Of a stretch of DNA of 52,059 bases, positions 1 to 7,244 are shown piece by piece. Each line of letters starts with the position of its first letter. Within the stretch, counting starts at the first letter, position 1. Source of the DNA: Clostridiales bacterium UBA3259 (GTDB taxonomy: Bacteria > Bacillota_A > Clostridia > Oscillospirales > Oscillospiraceae). The stretch spans positions 1 to 52,059 of the forward strand of contig DEUP01000008.1 in assembly GCA_002362625.1 (NCBI GenBank), written 5' to 3'. The notes below the pieces were generated by a model. It was not told the DNA's origin, ran no database searches, and saw nothing but the letters and a program-made list of their open reading frames with translations. The translations under genes and the position numbers were made by a program.

Positions 1-1291
1 GGCTCTTTTTCTGCTCCAGAACAGCGGCATACTCCTCCGACAATTCCTTGACCTTTGGCAACTTGGATACACCCATTTTCTGGAAGGCATCCTTTGCCGC
101 TTTGTGGAGGGTGATTTCCTCCCGGTGGGCTTCAAAGAACGCTTTGCTGTAGCCAGCCTTTCGGTACTGGACATAGACCTCGCGAGTTTTGGCATAGTTG
201 ATGATGTGCTTCTTCAAAGCGGCGATTTCAACCAGCCGTTGTTCTGCGGATTTCAGTTCTTTGTCAATTCGGTCGAAGTCTGCGGAAGTGGAGCTTGCTT
301 TCTCACGCAGCTCATCCATGGAGTTAATGTTGTGCTCTTTGAGAAATATTCGGGTCTTCGCCATCTGTTTCAGATTGTAGCTTGTAGCCCACTGCTGATA
401 GCCGGGGCCTTTTGCCCGTATCTTATCATCAATGACAAGCAGAAGATTGAATACCCGATTCTCTTTTGCCAAGGGAGATTTGATTCTGGCACGATGCTTT
501 TTCTCGCCAGCAATGACGGCGCGAATGTCTTCTTCGGCATACCCTTCACCCAGAGAATTGAGACGGACAAACCGTTGCTGATCTTTTCCTTTGACCGCAG
601 TATACTTACCCCGCTTGATTTCATAGCCCATTTCTTCCAGCTTGCGCAGAAAGGCATCAAAGTCGGTGGGAGGCTTTTTCAGGATGGTATCAATATCCTG
701 GCGAATCTGGTCCCGGTAGGTGGTGCGCTTCTCATAGATCGTTCTCTTTCGCCTCTGGGAATAGGGCACCTTTTCAATGATGGAAAGCCCATGCTCCAGG
801 CAGATAAGGTCACTCAATCTTTGAATGGCAAGCCCAGAATAATAGAAGTCCTTGAATTTGTGGGTACAGTCCAGTGTTGTGGAATTGAAGATTATGTGGT
901 TGTGTATATGGGCGCGGTCAGTGTGCGTTGCCACAATGAAAGCGTGTTTCCCTTTGGTAAAGCGCTCTGCCAGTTCATAGCCAACTTTGTTCGCTTCTTC
1001 CGGCGTGATCTCACCCGGCTTGAAAGACTGACGAATCTGGTAGGCGATGACATCGTGCTTTGGACGCTTTCCTGTGATGTGCTGGTACTGCCGCTTGGCA
1101 AGCAGAAATTCTTCATCCACCGTCATCGGGTCGCACTGATAACCAGTAACGAAGTCACCTTTGGCAGTTTTCTCCGGGTTCTGCGCGTAGTCTGTCCGAT
1201 CCCGCAGGCACTGTGCCAAGGTTTTTCCTTTGTTGATAATCTGAGGCGAAGTAGTTGTACCTGTCAGTCCAGTCATCGCCGTCATTTTCAT
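1..1291 (-). CDS. MOBP-like relaxase, partial (C-terminus beyond left edge)
   Basis: DNA relaxase of a mobilizable element, which would nick at oriT and lead single-stranded transfer. About 430 residues are visible and the frame is still open at the window edge. The N-terminal relaxase domain carries DYAQNPEKT near residues 34-42 and the metal-binding three-histidine motif HTDRAHIHNH at residues 123-132. The later part is rich in Lys and Glu and looks helical. The start chosen is the ATG at 1291, the first Met of the open frame; ATGs at 1285 and 1276 are alternatives. It overlaps the accessory gene at 1155-1541 by about 137 bases in another frame. No integrase or coupling protein is visible, so the rest of the element must lie to the left. 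The family call is firm; the exact start is not. Confidence 0.88.
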   Translation of the reverse strand, partial: MKMTAMTGLTGTTTSPQIINKGKTLAQCLRDRTDYAQNPEKTAKGDFVTGYQCDPMTVDEEFLLAKRQYQHITGKRPKHDVIAYQIRQSFKPGEITPEEANKVGYELAERFTKGKHAFIVATHTDRAHIHNHIIFNSTTLDCTHKFKDFYYSGLAIQRLSDLICLEHGLSIIEKVPYSQRRKRTIYEKRTTYRDQIRQDIDTILKKPPTDFDAFLRKLEEMGYEIKRGKYTAVKGKDQQRFVRLNSLGEGYAEEDIRAVIAGEKKHRARIKSPLAKENRVFNLLLVIDDKIRAKGPGYQQWATSYNLKQMAKTRIFLKEHNINSMDELREKASSTSADFDRIDKELKSAEQRLVEIAALKKHIINYAKTREVYVQYRKAGYSKAFFEAHREEITLHKAAKDAFQKMGVSKLPKVKELSEEYAAVLEQKKS

Positions 1292-1541
1292 TGTGGATTT
1301 TTAATGCTTCTCCAAGCAAAGCGGCTATTCCTGCCGCGGTATGTCCTCTGATAGATGCCCGACCGTTTGCAACTGATAAGGTAGCTTCAATGCTGCTGAG
1401 TTCATCGTAGAGCTCTATCAGGAGATCTTCTGACAGATGGAGTAGTTCTTTCTTTGTAATTCCGAATTCTTTTCGGATGAATCGATATTCTTTGTCGGTG
1501 AGCCGACTGGCGGCATCACGCATTGGGCGAGGGTTCGTCAT
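1155..1541 (-). CDS. small accessory protein upstream of relaxase
   Basis: A 128-residue, charged, probably helical cytoplasmic protein that starts MTNPRPMRDAASRLTDKE. I do not recognise a named domain. By position, just upstream of and overlapping the relaxase, it could be a relaxosome accessory protein comparable to MobC, but no ribbon-helix-helix motif is evident. The ATG at 1541 is preceded by AAGGAGAATCAC, a good ribosome binding site; a longer frame reaching 1634 would start inside the hairpin region and is less likely. Its last 45 or so codons overlap the start of the relaxase in another frame, which suggests translational coupling. Confidence 0.6.
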   Translation of the reverse strand: MTNPRPMRDAASRLTDKEYRFIRKEFGITKKELLHLSEDLLIELYDELSSIEATLSVANGRASIRGHTAAGIAALLGEALKIHNENDGDDWTDRYNYFASDYQQRKNLGTVPAGSDRLRAEPGENCQR

Positions 1542-1567
1542 GTGATTCTCCTTTTTGGGGCATAGCA

Positions 1568-1596
1568 AAAGGGTGTCGCGTTTCGCGACACCCTTT
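1568..1596. other. perfect 13-bp hairpin, candidate oriT element or terminator
   Basis: Arms AAAGGGTGTCGCG (1568-1580) and CGCGACACCCTTT (1584-1596) match perfectly around a TTT loop. It lies just upstream of the leftward mobilization genes, where oriT inverted repeats are commonly found. No nick site can be assigned by eye. As an RNA it could also act as a terminator in either direction. Confidence 0.6.
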
Positions 1597-1702
1597 GGGA
1601 AATGCATCATTATTTTGGGGGTGGATTCTTGCATTTGTGTTTCAATGAAGTCAGGCAGAGAAGCATCTGGAATTCGGTACTTCCGCCGAGTCTAAAAAGC
1701 TG

Positions 1703-1730
1703 TGCCCTGGAAGTCCGGGGCATCGTTTCT
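1703..1730 (+). terminator. short stem followed by T-rich tract
   Basis: TGCCCTGGA (1703-1711) and TCCGGGGCA (1714-1722) form a stem followed by TCGTTTCTTTT. It closely resembles the stem at 3196-3225 after the XRE gene, so two related terminators bracket the DUF3990/XRE cassette. No gene that it would serve is visible upstream on this strand, so it may be left over from a lost unit. Confidence 0.5.
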
Positions 1731-1807
1731 TTTCTCTGAGGACAGCATCCGCATGGAAAAGAAGGTGCGGGGGATGATTCCTGTGGCGATGGTTCTACAA
1801 TTTTCAG

Positions 1808-1836
1808 TTGACCATATATCACCATAGTGATATAAT
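1808..1836 (+). promoter_or_regulatory. sigma-A promoter with internal operator palindrome
   Basis: TTGACC (1808-1813), a 17-base spacer and TATAAT (1831-1836) form a near-consensus promoter for the DUF3990/XRE pair. A perfect inverted repeat, TATATCAC-CATA-GTGATATA at 1815-1834, fills the spacer and overlaps the -10 box. A protein bound there would block polymerase. This fits autorepression by the XRE-type second gene, as in many toxin-antitoxin units; the binding itself is inferred. Confidence 0.8.
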
Positions 1837-1864
1837 ATAAGAAAACGAATTGGAGGAAAAGCCG

Positions 1865-2557
1865 ATGGAGAAATGGATAACGCTGTATCACGGCTCGGAG
1901 CAGCTTGTGGAGGAGCCGACCTTTGGAAAAGGCAGAGTGAACAATGACTTCGGCTTGGGGTTCTACTGCACGGAAAGCGAAGCGCTGGCAAAGGAGTGGG
2001 CGGTGTCCTCCCTCCGAAATGGATTCGCGAACCGTTATACACTGGACACCGAGTATCTGAACATCTTGAATCTGAACAGCCCGGACTACACTATTTTGAA
2101 CTGGATCGCGGTATTGGTAGAGCATCGTCTCTTTTCCATCAAAACCCCGGTGGCCCGCAGAGCCAAACGGTATCTCATCGACCAGTTTGGTGTTAATGTC
2201 AATGCCTATGACCTGATTACCGGCTATCGTGCAGATGATTCCTACTTTGACTATGCAGAATCCTTTCTGAACAATGGAATTTCCGTGGAACAGCTGGCCA
2301 GAGCCATGCGCCTGGGAAAGCTGGGAGAGCAGATTGTCATTAAGTCTCAATTTGCGTTCTCACGGCTGTGCTACGAAGGCTTCGATGTAGCGGAGAAAGA
2401 AAAATATTATGTCCTTCGTAAAGCCAGAGATGAGGAGGCAAATCAGCTTTATCTGGAAATGTTGGAGGAAGAAAGCGATGGCCTTTATATTCAGGATATC
2501 ATGAGAGGAGGCATCCGGAACGATGACCCACGCATACCAAGAAATCTATCTGAGTAA
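1865..2557 (+). CDS. DUF3990 protein, putative toxin (ADP-ribosyltransferase-like fold)
   Basis: A 230-residue cytoplasmic protein. It opens with WITLYHGSEQ (YHGS at residues 8-11) and then NNDFGLGFYCTES, the pattern of the DUF3990 family. From memory this family is grouped with ADP-ribosyltransferase-like folds; the YHGS and G-x-GFY segments fit NAD-binding strands, but activity is inferred. The start is the ATG at 1865, eight bases after GGAGG; a TTG at 1850 would overlap that site. The 3' end overlaps the XRE gene by 35 bases, so the two are co-translated from the operator-bearing promoter. Together they look like a toxin-antitoxin or stability module carried by the mobile element. Confidence 0.75.
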   Translation: MEKWITLYHGSEQLVEEPTFGKGRVNNDFGLGFYCTESEALAKEWAVSSLRNGFANRYTLDTEYLNILNLNSPDYTILNWIAVLVEHRLFSIKTPVARRAKRYLIDQFGVNVNAYDLITGYRADDSYFDYAESFLNNGISVEQLARAMRLGKLGEQIVIKSQFAFSRLCYEGFDVAEKEKYYVLRKARDEEANQLYLEMLEEESDGLYIQDIMRGGIRNDDPRIPRNLSE

Positions 2558-3161
2558 CGCCCAAGCCATGCTGGGGGATGCCTTTGACTATGGGATCAAT
2601 GCCTGCCATATCCCCGGCAGCAGCTTTGTAAAACTGTTTGCCGCCAGTACCATCAGCAAACGGCTGGAAAATGGAGAGCCGAGCTATCTTTCCGGGAAAA
2701 GCGGGATTGAAGTGGCGAGGGAGATTCTTGCGGAAACCACGGGAAAGGTGCCGGATGCTGCGCCCCAGGAGCACTTTGGCCGTTCCCGGGAATACTGGAT
2801 TGGTTGGGCAGTTGCCTACTATCAATGGTTTTCCGGCAGAAGCTACAGCGACATCTTCCAGGTGGTTACCTTTGAAGAATTACAGAGAATGTACGATCCC
2901 CTTCATGAAGCGGACATTACGAAGTTTGCCGACATTCTGGATGCCCGGATGCGGGAGTTTTTTGCCGACACCAATTTGAAGCGGATTCGCACTGCTTACG
3001 GCTGCACACAGGCAGAGCTGGCCAAGCGGTGCGGTGTCAGTCTGCGCTCCATCCAGATGTATGAACAGCGCAACAAGGATATCAACAAAGCCAGCGCGGA
3101 GACGCTTCTGCGCCTTTCAAAGGTTCTCGGCTGCACCATGGAAGACTTGATGGAAAAGTAG
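2523..3161 (+). CDS. XRE-family HTH protein, putative antitoxin/autorepressor
   Basis: A 212-residue protein in two parts. The C-terminal 70 or so residues form a Cro/C1-type helix-turn-helix, with CTQAELAKRCGVSLRSIQMYEQ followed by a Leu-rich helix and the usual ending TMEDLMEK. Residues 1-140 are a separate domain containing EYWIGWAVAYYQWFSGRSY, which I cannot name and which may bind the DUF3990 partner. The ATG at 2523 follows an AGGAGG site located inside the upstream gene. It probably neutralises the first gene product and binds the palindrome at 1815-1834. A hairpin terminator follows at 3196. Confidence 0.78.
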   Translation: MTHAYQEIYLSNAQAMLGDAFDYGINACHIPGSSFVKLFAASTISKRLENGEPSYLSGKSGIEVAREILAETTGKVPDAAPQEHFGRSREYWIGWAVAYYQWFSGRSYSDIFQVVTFEELQRMYDPLHEADITKFADILDARMREFFADTNLKRIRTAYGCTQAELAKRCGVSLRSIQMYEQRNKDINKASAETLLRLSKVLGCTMEDLMEK

Positions 3162-3195
3162 GACGAATGGCCGCGATCTTGCGTGAAAATGAGCA

Positions 3196-3234
3196 GATGC
3201 CCTGGACGGAATGGTCCGGGGCATCGTTTGTATT
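3196..3234 (+). terminator. intrinsic terminator after DUF3990/XRE pair
   Basis: Stem GATGCCCTGGAC (3196-3207) and GTCCGGGGCATC (3214-3225), with one G-U pair and a six-base loop, is followed by GTTTGTATT. Confidence 0.75.
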
Positions 3235-3252
3235 CGCATTCCTGGATTCCCG

Positions 3253-3308
3253 ATTATGTAAGCAAATTGGAAAAAACGCTGATGTTAAATTTGTTTGTGT
3301 TACATAAT
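3253..3308. repeat. 9-bp inverted repeat near element end
   Basis: ATTATGTAA at 3253-3261 and TTACATAAT at 3300-3308 are perfect inverted copies 38 bases apart. They lie just inside the proposed right end of the mobile element, so they could be recombinase arm sites. That role is speculative. Confidence 0.4.
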
Positions 3309-3318
3309 GGGGCTGACT

Positions 3319-3420
3319 TTAAGATGTAGAAGATACATCTTCCTCAGAAGCGGCCTGCATCTTGAACTTGTCCATGGCTTCACGAGCCTGAGGGACGTTG
3401 ATCTGGTTGCCATTCTTCAT
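3319..3420 (-). pseudogene. truncated alpha/beta-type small acid-soluble spore protein
   Basis: The leftward frame begins MKNGNQINVPQAREAMDKF and continues KMQAASE, which matches the first half of alpha/beta SASPs, the proteins that coat DNA in spores. After about residue 26 the family pattern (GVNL and the second conserved block) is lost, and the frame ends EDVSSTS and stop, giving 33 residues instead of about 60-70. The ATG at 3420 has a good upstream site, AAAGGAGAG. The second half is not found in any frame to the left as far as I could read. The break coincides with an 8-bp inverted repeat (3321-3328 and 3334-3341). I infer that the element to the left was inserted into the SASP gene. 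Confidence 0.72.
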
Positions 3421-3437
3421 ATTCGTTTCTCTCCTTT

Positions 3438-3487
3438 GTCGTTTTCCCGGAAAGTCAAAGACGCTTTCTCCGGGAAAGCGACTTTTT
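3438..3487 (+). terminator. hairpin with T-run, in the 5' leader of the SASP remnant
   Basis: GTCGTTTTCCCGG (3438-3450) pairs with CCGGGAAAGCGAC (3470-3482) at 12 of 13 positions, and TTTTT follows on the + strand. On the + strand it can stop transcription leaving the element. On the - strand it sits directly before the SASP ribosome binding site. Confidence 0.55.
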
Positions 3488-3976
3488 CCTTCCGTGACCA
3501 TAGCATTTGCAGATGACGGCTTCTTATGAGTGGAGAAAGGCGGAAGGGGTGGAAATTCGTGGAATTGAAAAAATGGAGGCTATACAGGAAGAACTTCCGA
3601 TATACAAGTGGGTATACAACGGAATTACGGAAAAAGATGTACTGCAGAAAAACCTCCGGAAAAATTGGTACATTGGAACAGGGAAAATCTGTCGAGCTAT
3701 TGCGCGGCTGCCCTGAAAAGCGTTCATTTTCGCCACGAAAGATGCTTCCTTGCCGGTACCCTGTCTCAGATTAAAACCGTTTCTTCCCTCCACAGGCGGC
3801 TCATACCGTATTCCAGAACATACAGTAGCAGTAGTCGTCCACATTTCACAAAACATATCAGAATTTCTCTTTTCTTTTGTTAATATTGTGGTATAATTGC
3901 GTGTGTCAGGTAAATGTGCAAAAAGAAAACCCTGTGATAAACTATATACGATACAGGATCAGAAGGTTGTGGTATA
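3488..3976. other. stretch without a recognisable gene
   Basis: Several short open frames exist on both strands, but none has a convincing start site, codon pattern or family resemblance. The right part holds the sequence TTGTGGTATAAT twice, at 3886-3897 and 3967-3978. The first copy is a good extended -10 box for the downstream operon. The second overlaps the start codon of the DUF624 gene. Confidence 0.5.
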
Positions 3977-4711
3977 ATGGGTTCCTTTTGGGAAAATTTC
4001 AAGAAAGCACCTGCCGGAACACTCAGGACGGGGCTGGCCCGGTGGTTCCAGATTCTGGAGGAGCAATTCATGACCCTCCTCTGGTCAAACCTGATGTGCC
4101 TGATGTGGGCACTGCCCTTCCTGGTATCTCTATTTTTCTTTTTGCAGACCGGGGACTGGTTGAGCGGCCTGGGCGTAGCCCTGGGTCTTGGCATTCTGGG
4201 ACCGGGGATTACAGCGCTGTGCCATATCTGTATGCAGATTATCCGGGATAAGCCGGTTTCCCTGCCCCGGGATTTCCTCGTCAGCGTGAAACGGGACTGG
4301 AAACAGTCCGCAGTATTCTCCTGGATTGCCGGCGCTTTCTGGGGCACTCTGGCCTGGGCTGTGCGGCTGGTAGCATTTGCGGACGGCGGTTTCAATCCCG
4401 CCCTTGCAGCCGCGTTCGTCCTGAGCGCTTTTGTCATCATGGGGATAACCATCATCGGCTTCCAGCAGATTGCCATGGTGAAGCTTCCCTTCTATGGGGT
4501 TTTAAAAAACAGCCTCCTGCTGATGCTTGCGGGGGGCGGCAGAACCGCCGGCGCCATCGGATTTTCTCTGGCTGCCGTGGCGGTATGCCTGCGATTTTAT
4601 GAGTATTGCGTCTGGTATCTGGTGCTGGGCGCGCCTGCACTGATTCTCATGACGGCAAATCTCATTTTTTATCCCGTGTTTACCCGGTTTTTCCCGGAGG
4701 AAGAGGCATGA
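3977..4711 (+). CDS. DUF624 (YesL-like) membrane protein
   Basis: A 244-residue integral membrane protein with about five or six hydrophobic segments, for example WSNLMCLMWALPFLVSLFFF near residues 36-55 and AGAIGFSLAAVAVCL near 195-209. The length and pattern fit DUF624/YesL proteins, which commonly sit beside sugar ABC transporters and YesMN-type regulators, as here; their role is unknown. The ATG at 3977 has only a weak AGAAGG upstream. Its stop overlaps the next start (ATGA), so the two genes are coupled. Confidence 0.72.
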   Translation: MGSFWENFKKAPAGTLRTGLARWFQILEEQFMTLLWSNLMCLMWALPFLVSLFFFLQTGDWLSGLGVALGLGILGPGITALCHICMQIIRDKPVSLPRDFLVSVKRDWKQSAVFSWIAGAFWGTLAWAVRLVAFADGGFNPALAAAFVLSAFVIMGITIIGFQQIAMVKLPFYGVLKNSLLLMLAGGGRTAGAIGFSLAAVAVCLRFYEYCVWYLVLGAPALILMTANLIFYPVFTRFFPEEEA

Positions 4712-5229
4712 AGGAAAAAATACAGAACCTGTGGTTCTACTACAAATGGTACTTGATCGCCGGCGCGGCGGTGCTTCTGATCCTGCTTAATTTCTGGTCT
4801 CAGAAACGGCAAAGTCCGAAGCCTGACTACTATTTTTCCATTGTAACGGGAACCGATATTCCACAGGCTGACCGGGACGCCGTTGCCCTCCGGCTGGAAA
4901 GCGTATTGGATGACTGGAACGGCGACGGGAAGGTGATCGTCACGGTCAATCTGTACCAATACAACGGACGCCCCGATCAGGCGGAGGATACCGCCGCGTT
5001 TATGGCGGCAGCCGTGCAGCTGACAGCGGATTTGCAGGAGAAAATCTCGGTGTGCTACGCAGCAGACTGTGAGGCCCTTCTCAACGAAGACGTCTTTTTA
5101 CTGGATCTGGGCAGCGTGGAGGACTCCGTTTTGTCCGGTGAAACCCGGCTGCAGGGCTTTTGCCTGCTCTGCTTCCCGGAAAACGCCGATACCGCGGGGA
5201 GAATTCTGAAATATAAGGAAAAGGAATGA
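4708..5229 (+). CDS. single-pass membrane protein of unknown function
   Basis: A 173-residue protein with a short cytoplasmic N-terminus, one membrane segment at about residues 10-28 (WYLIAGAAVLLILLNFW) and an extracytoplasmic remainder of mixed alpha/beta character without Cys-rich or catalytic motifs. Similar small proteins often follow YesL-like genes in gut Clostridia; I cannot assign a family. The ATG at 4708 overlaps the preceding stop by four bases and has GGAGGAAGAGGC upstream. Confidence 0.65.
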   Translation: MKEKIQNLWFYYKWYLIAGAAVLLILLNFWSQKRQSPKPDYYFSIVTGTDIPQADRDAVALRLESVLDDWNGDGKVIVTVNLYQYNGRPDQAEDTAAFMAAAVQLTADLQEKISVCYAADCEALLNEDVFLLDLGSVEDSVLSGETRLQGFCLLCFPENADTAGRILKYKEKE

Positions 5230-5235
5230 AACTTT

Positions 5236-6342
5236 ATGTATCAATGGAATGTGGCAATTATTGGAATGGGATTTATCGGAAAACTGCACTACGATGCCCT
5301 GCGCCGGATCCCCGGCGTCCATATCCGAACCCTGGTGGTACATCGGAGTTCGGAAATCCCATCTGTCCGGGAGCAGTTCGAGGCGAATATTGTGACCGAT
5401 AGTTGGCAGGAGGCCGTGGCGGACCCCCGGATTCAGGTCATTCATAACTGCACACCCAACGCACTGCACGATTTAATCAATGAGGCGGCCATTGCCGCCG
5501 GAAAGCATATCTACGCGGAGAAGCCCATGAGCCTGACCACAGACGGGGCCACAGAGATTTTAAAGAAAGCCAAAGCCGCCGGTATCGCCCACGCAATTAA
5601 CTATCAGTACCGCATGAATGCCGCTGTGCTGGAAATGCGGGGAAGAATTCTCCGGGGAGATGCCGGACGGCCTCTGTACGTCAGAGGGAGATACCTGCAA
5701 GGCTCGGTGGCCAGTGCCACGGACTATACTCCCAGGAGATTCCCGGAAACATCCCCAGCCAGAGCCCTGCTGGATATCGGCGTACACTGGGCGGATACCG
5801 CCGGTTTTGTTTTGGGCGTTCCCATCCGGAAGGTATATGCCAGAATGTACACCCACCATCCGGTGCGGACAGACCCGGTCACGGGAAAGCAGATTCCCAT
5901 TCATTCCGACGATACCACTGCTGTCATGGTGGAATTTGCCGACGGTACCCCCGGTTCCGCCCTGTTTTCCAAATGTATGCTGGGCCATAAAAACGACCTG
6001 TCCGTTACCGTCAGCGGCGAAAGAAGGGAGTACAGCTGGATGCAGGAGCGGTGCGACTGGCTTCAGGTGGGTAACAGCACCCTGGGCAATGAGACGGTTT
6101 ATGTAGACAAGGCTACGGTCCTCTCAGAAACCACGCCCTATCTCGCCACCCCCGCAGGACACGCCCCGGGCTGGCAGGACGGTCTGAAAAACGCAATGGC
6201 TGCCTTTTACACCTCCATCCGGATGGAAAGCTATCAAAAAGGCAGCGTCCCCTACGCTACCTTTGAGGATGGGGTCATGGGCAACCGGTTTGTGGATGCC
6301 TGTCTGGCGTCTGCAAAGCGGGATACCTGGGTCGAATTGTGA
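5236..6342 (+). CDS. Gfo/Idh/MocA family NAD(P)-dependent sugar oxidoreductase
   Basis: A 368-residue cytoplasmic dehydrogenase. The Rossmann motif GMGFIG lies at residues 10-15, the family EKP motif (EKPMSL) has its Lys at 96, and the substrate domain carries DIGVHWADTAGF with D180 and H184 as likely catalytic residues. Family members oxidise or reduce cyclic sugars, inositols or sugar glycosides at a hydroxyl carbon; the substrate here is unknown. It begins six bases after the upstream gene and is followed at once by a ThuA-domain gene. That pairing is known from disaccharide utilisation loci where 3-keto sugars are intermediates. The ribosome binding site is weak (AAGGAATGAAACTTT). Confidence 0.85.
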   Translation: MYQWNVAIIGMGFIGKLHYDALRRIPGVHIRTLVVHRSSEIPSVREQFEANIVTDSWQEAVADPRIQVIHNCTPNALHDLINEAAIAAGKHIYAEKPMSLTTDGATEILKKAKAAGIAHAINYQYRMNAAVLEMRGRILRGDAGRPLYVRGRYLQGSVASATDYTPRRFPETSPARALLDIGVHWADTAGFVLGVPIRKVYARMYTHHPVRTDPVTGKQIPIHSDDTTAVMVEFADGTPGSALFSKCMLGHKNDLSVTVSGERREYSWMQERCDWLQVGNSTLGNETVYVDKATVLSETTPYLATPAGHAPGWQDGLKNAMAAFYTSIRMESYQKGSVPYATFEDGVMGNRFVDACLASAKRDTWVEL

Positions 6343-6356
6343 AGGAGGTGTGACGG

Positions 6357-7085
6357 ATGCGTGTTCATGTTTGGGCAGAAGACCGTCCTCTTCCGGAAGC
6401 GGAAGCCCAGATGCGCCGGATCTATCCTATGGGTGTGGAAGGGGCCATCGCTGCCTTCCTTCGCGAAAACCAGAATATGGCAGTGACCACCTCTACCATG
6501 CAGGATCCCATGCAGGGCTTTGATCCTCACGTCCTGGACAGCACCGATGTTCTGGTATACTGGAGCCATATGCACTGGCGGGAGATCGATGACAATACTG
6601 TGGACTACCTGCAAAAGCGGGTTCTGGAAGGCATGGGCCTGATTGTCCTCCACTCCGCCCACGCCTCCAGGCTGTTCGCCCGGCTCATGGGCACCAGAAC
6701 CCAGTGCCTGCGCTGGCGGGAAAACGATGAGCTTCAGCGGTACTGGATTGTGAATCCCGCCCACCCTATTGCCGCCGGTCTTTCCGGGGAATTCTTTGAG
6801 ATCCCCATGGACGAGACCTATGGGGAGTATTTTGAAATCCCCCAGCCACAGGAGCAGGTCTTTCTCACCTGGTCGCCGGGGGGCGAGGTGTTCCGCAGCG
6901 GCTGCTGCTGGACCCGGGGCCTGGGCCGGATTTTCTATTTCCAGGCGGGCCATGAGACCTATCCGGTCTACCTGCAAAAGGAGGTTCAGCAGGTGATTAC
7001 CAACGCGGTTATCTGGGCCTGCGGGGAAAGAAAGCCGGAGGGGTTTCCGGTCTGGGCCAGAGAAGCTTCGGCTTTGGGCAAATAA
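6357..7085 (+). CDS. ThuA-domain protein (trehalose utilisation family)
   Basis: A 242-residue protein with the ThuA class I glutamine amidotransferase-like fold. The N-terminal strand VHVWAEDRP, the segment VLVYWSHMHWREIDD, the strand GLIVLHSAHAS and a late GRIFYFQAGHETYP follow the family order. Members occur with sugar importers and Gfo/Idh/MocA enzymes and are thought to act on keto sugars, but the biochemistry is poorly defined. The usual catalytic Cys of amidotransferases is not apparent. AAGGAGGTGTGACGG gives a strong ribosome binding site. It is the last gene before a new promoter. Confidence 0.82.
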   Translation: MRVHVWAEDRPLPEAEAQMRRIYPMGVEGAIAAFLRENQNMAVTTSTMQDPMQGFDPHVLDSTDVLVYWSHMHWREIDDNTVDYLQKRVLEGMGLIVLHSAHASRLFARLMGTRTQCLRWRENDELQRYWIVNPAHPIAAGLSGEFFEIPMDETYGEYFEIPQPQEQVFLTWSPGGEVFRSGCCWTRGLGRIFYFQAGHETYPVYLQKEVQQVITNAVIWACGERKPEGFPVWAREASALGK

Positions 7086-7177
7086 ACGATGTGCACATTA
7101 ACTAAAAACAGCTATGCTTTTTTGGACTTGTATATGCATATAATATAAATTGTTAAGGTTTTTTGACTTCAAGTAAA

Positions 7178-7206
7178 TGGTAATCGGGCTTGATTTTCGG
7201 TACAAT
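7178..7206 (+). promoter_or_regulatory. activator-type promoter of the first ABC transporter
   Basis: TGGTAA (7178-7183), 17 bases and TACAAT (7201-7206). The -35 box is poor. The same AAATGGTAA-N17-TACAAT layout occurs before the isomerase operon at 14406-14434, suggesting a shared activator such as the YesN-like regulator encoded between the two. Confidence 0.55.
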
Positions 7207-7244
7207 GGTAGTGTCAAAAGACAATAAAACAGGAGGGAATCACA

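Noticed and set aside
104..1351. Long rightward open frame of 415 codons opposite the relaxase
   Set aside because: It is antisense to a relaxase frame with clear motifs and has no ribosome binding site or family resemblance.
1610..2350. Leftward open frame of 246 codons across the DUF3990 gene
   Set aside because: It is the complement of a gene with a good promoter and start, and the translated sequence has no recognisable pattern.
3507..3856. Overlapping short frames on both strands in the gap between the SASP remnant and the DUF624 gene
   Set aside because: No family, no convincing ribosome binding site and several competing frames of similar length.
7122..7144. TTGGAC and TATAAT upstream of the first binding protein as a second promoter
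   Set aside because: The boxes are only 11 bases apart, too close for a sigma-A promoter.
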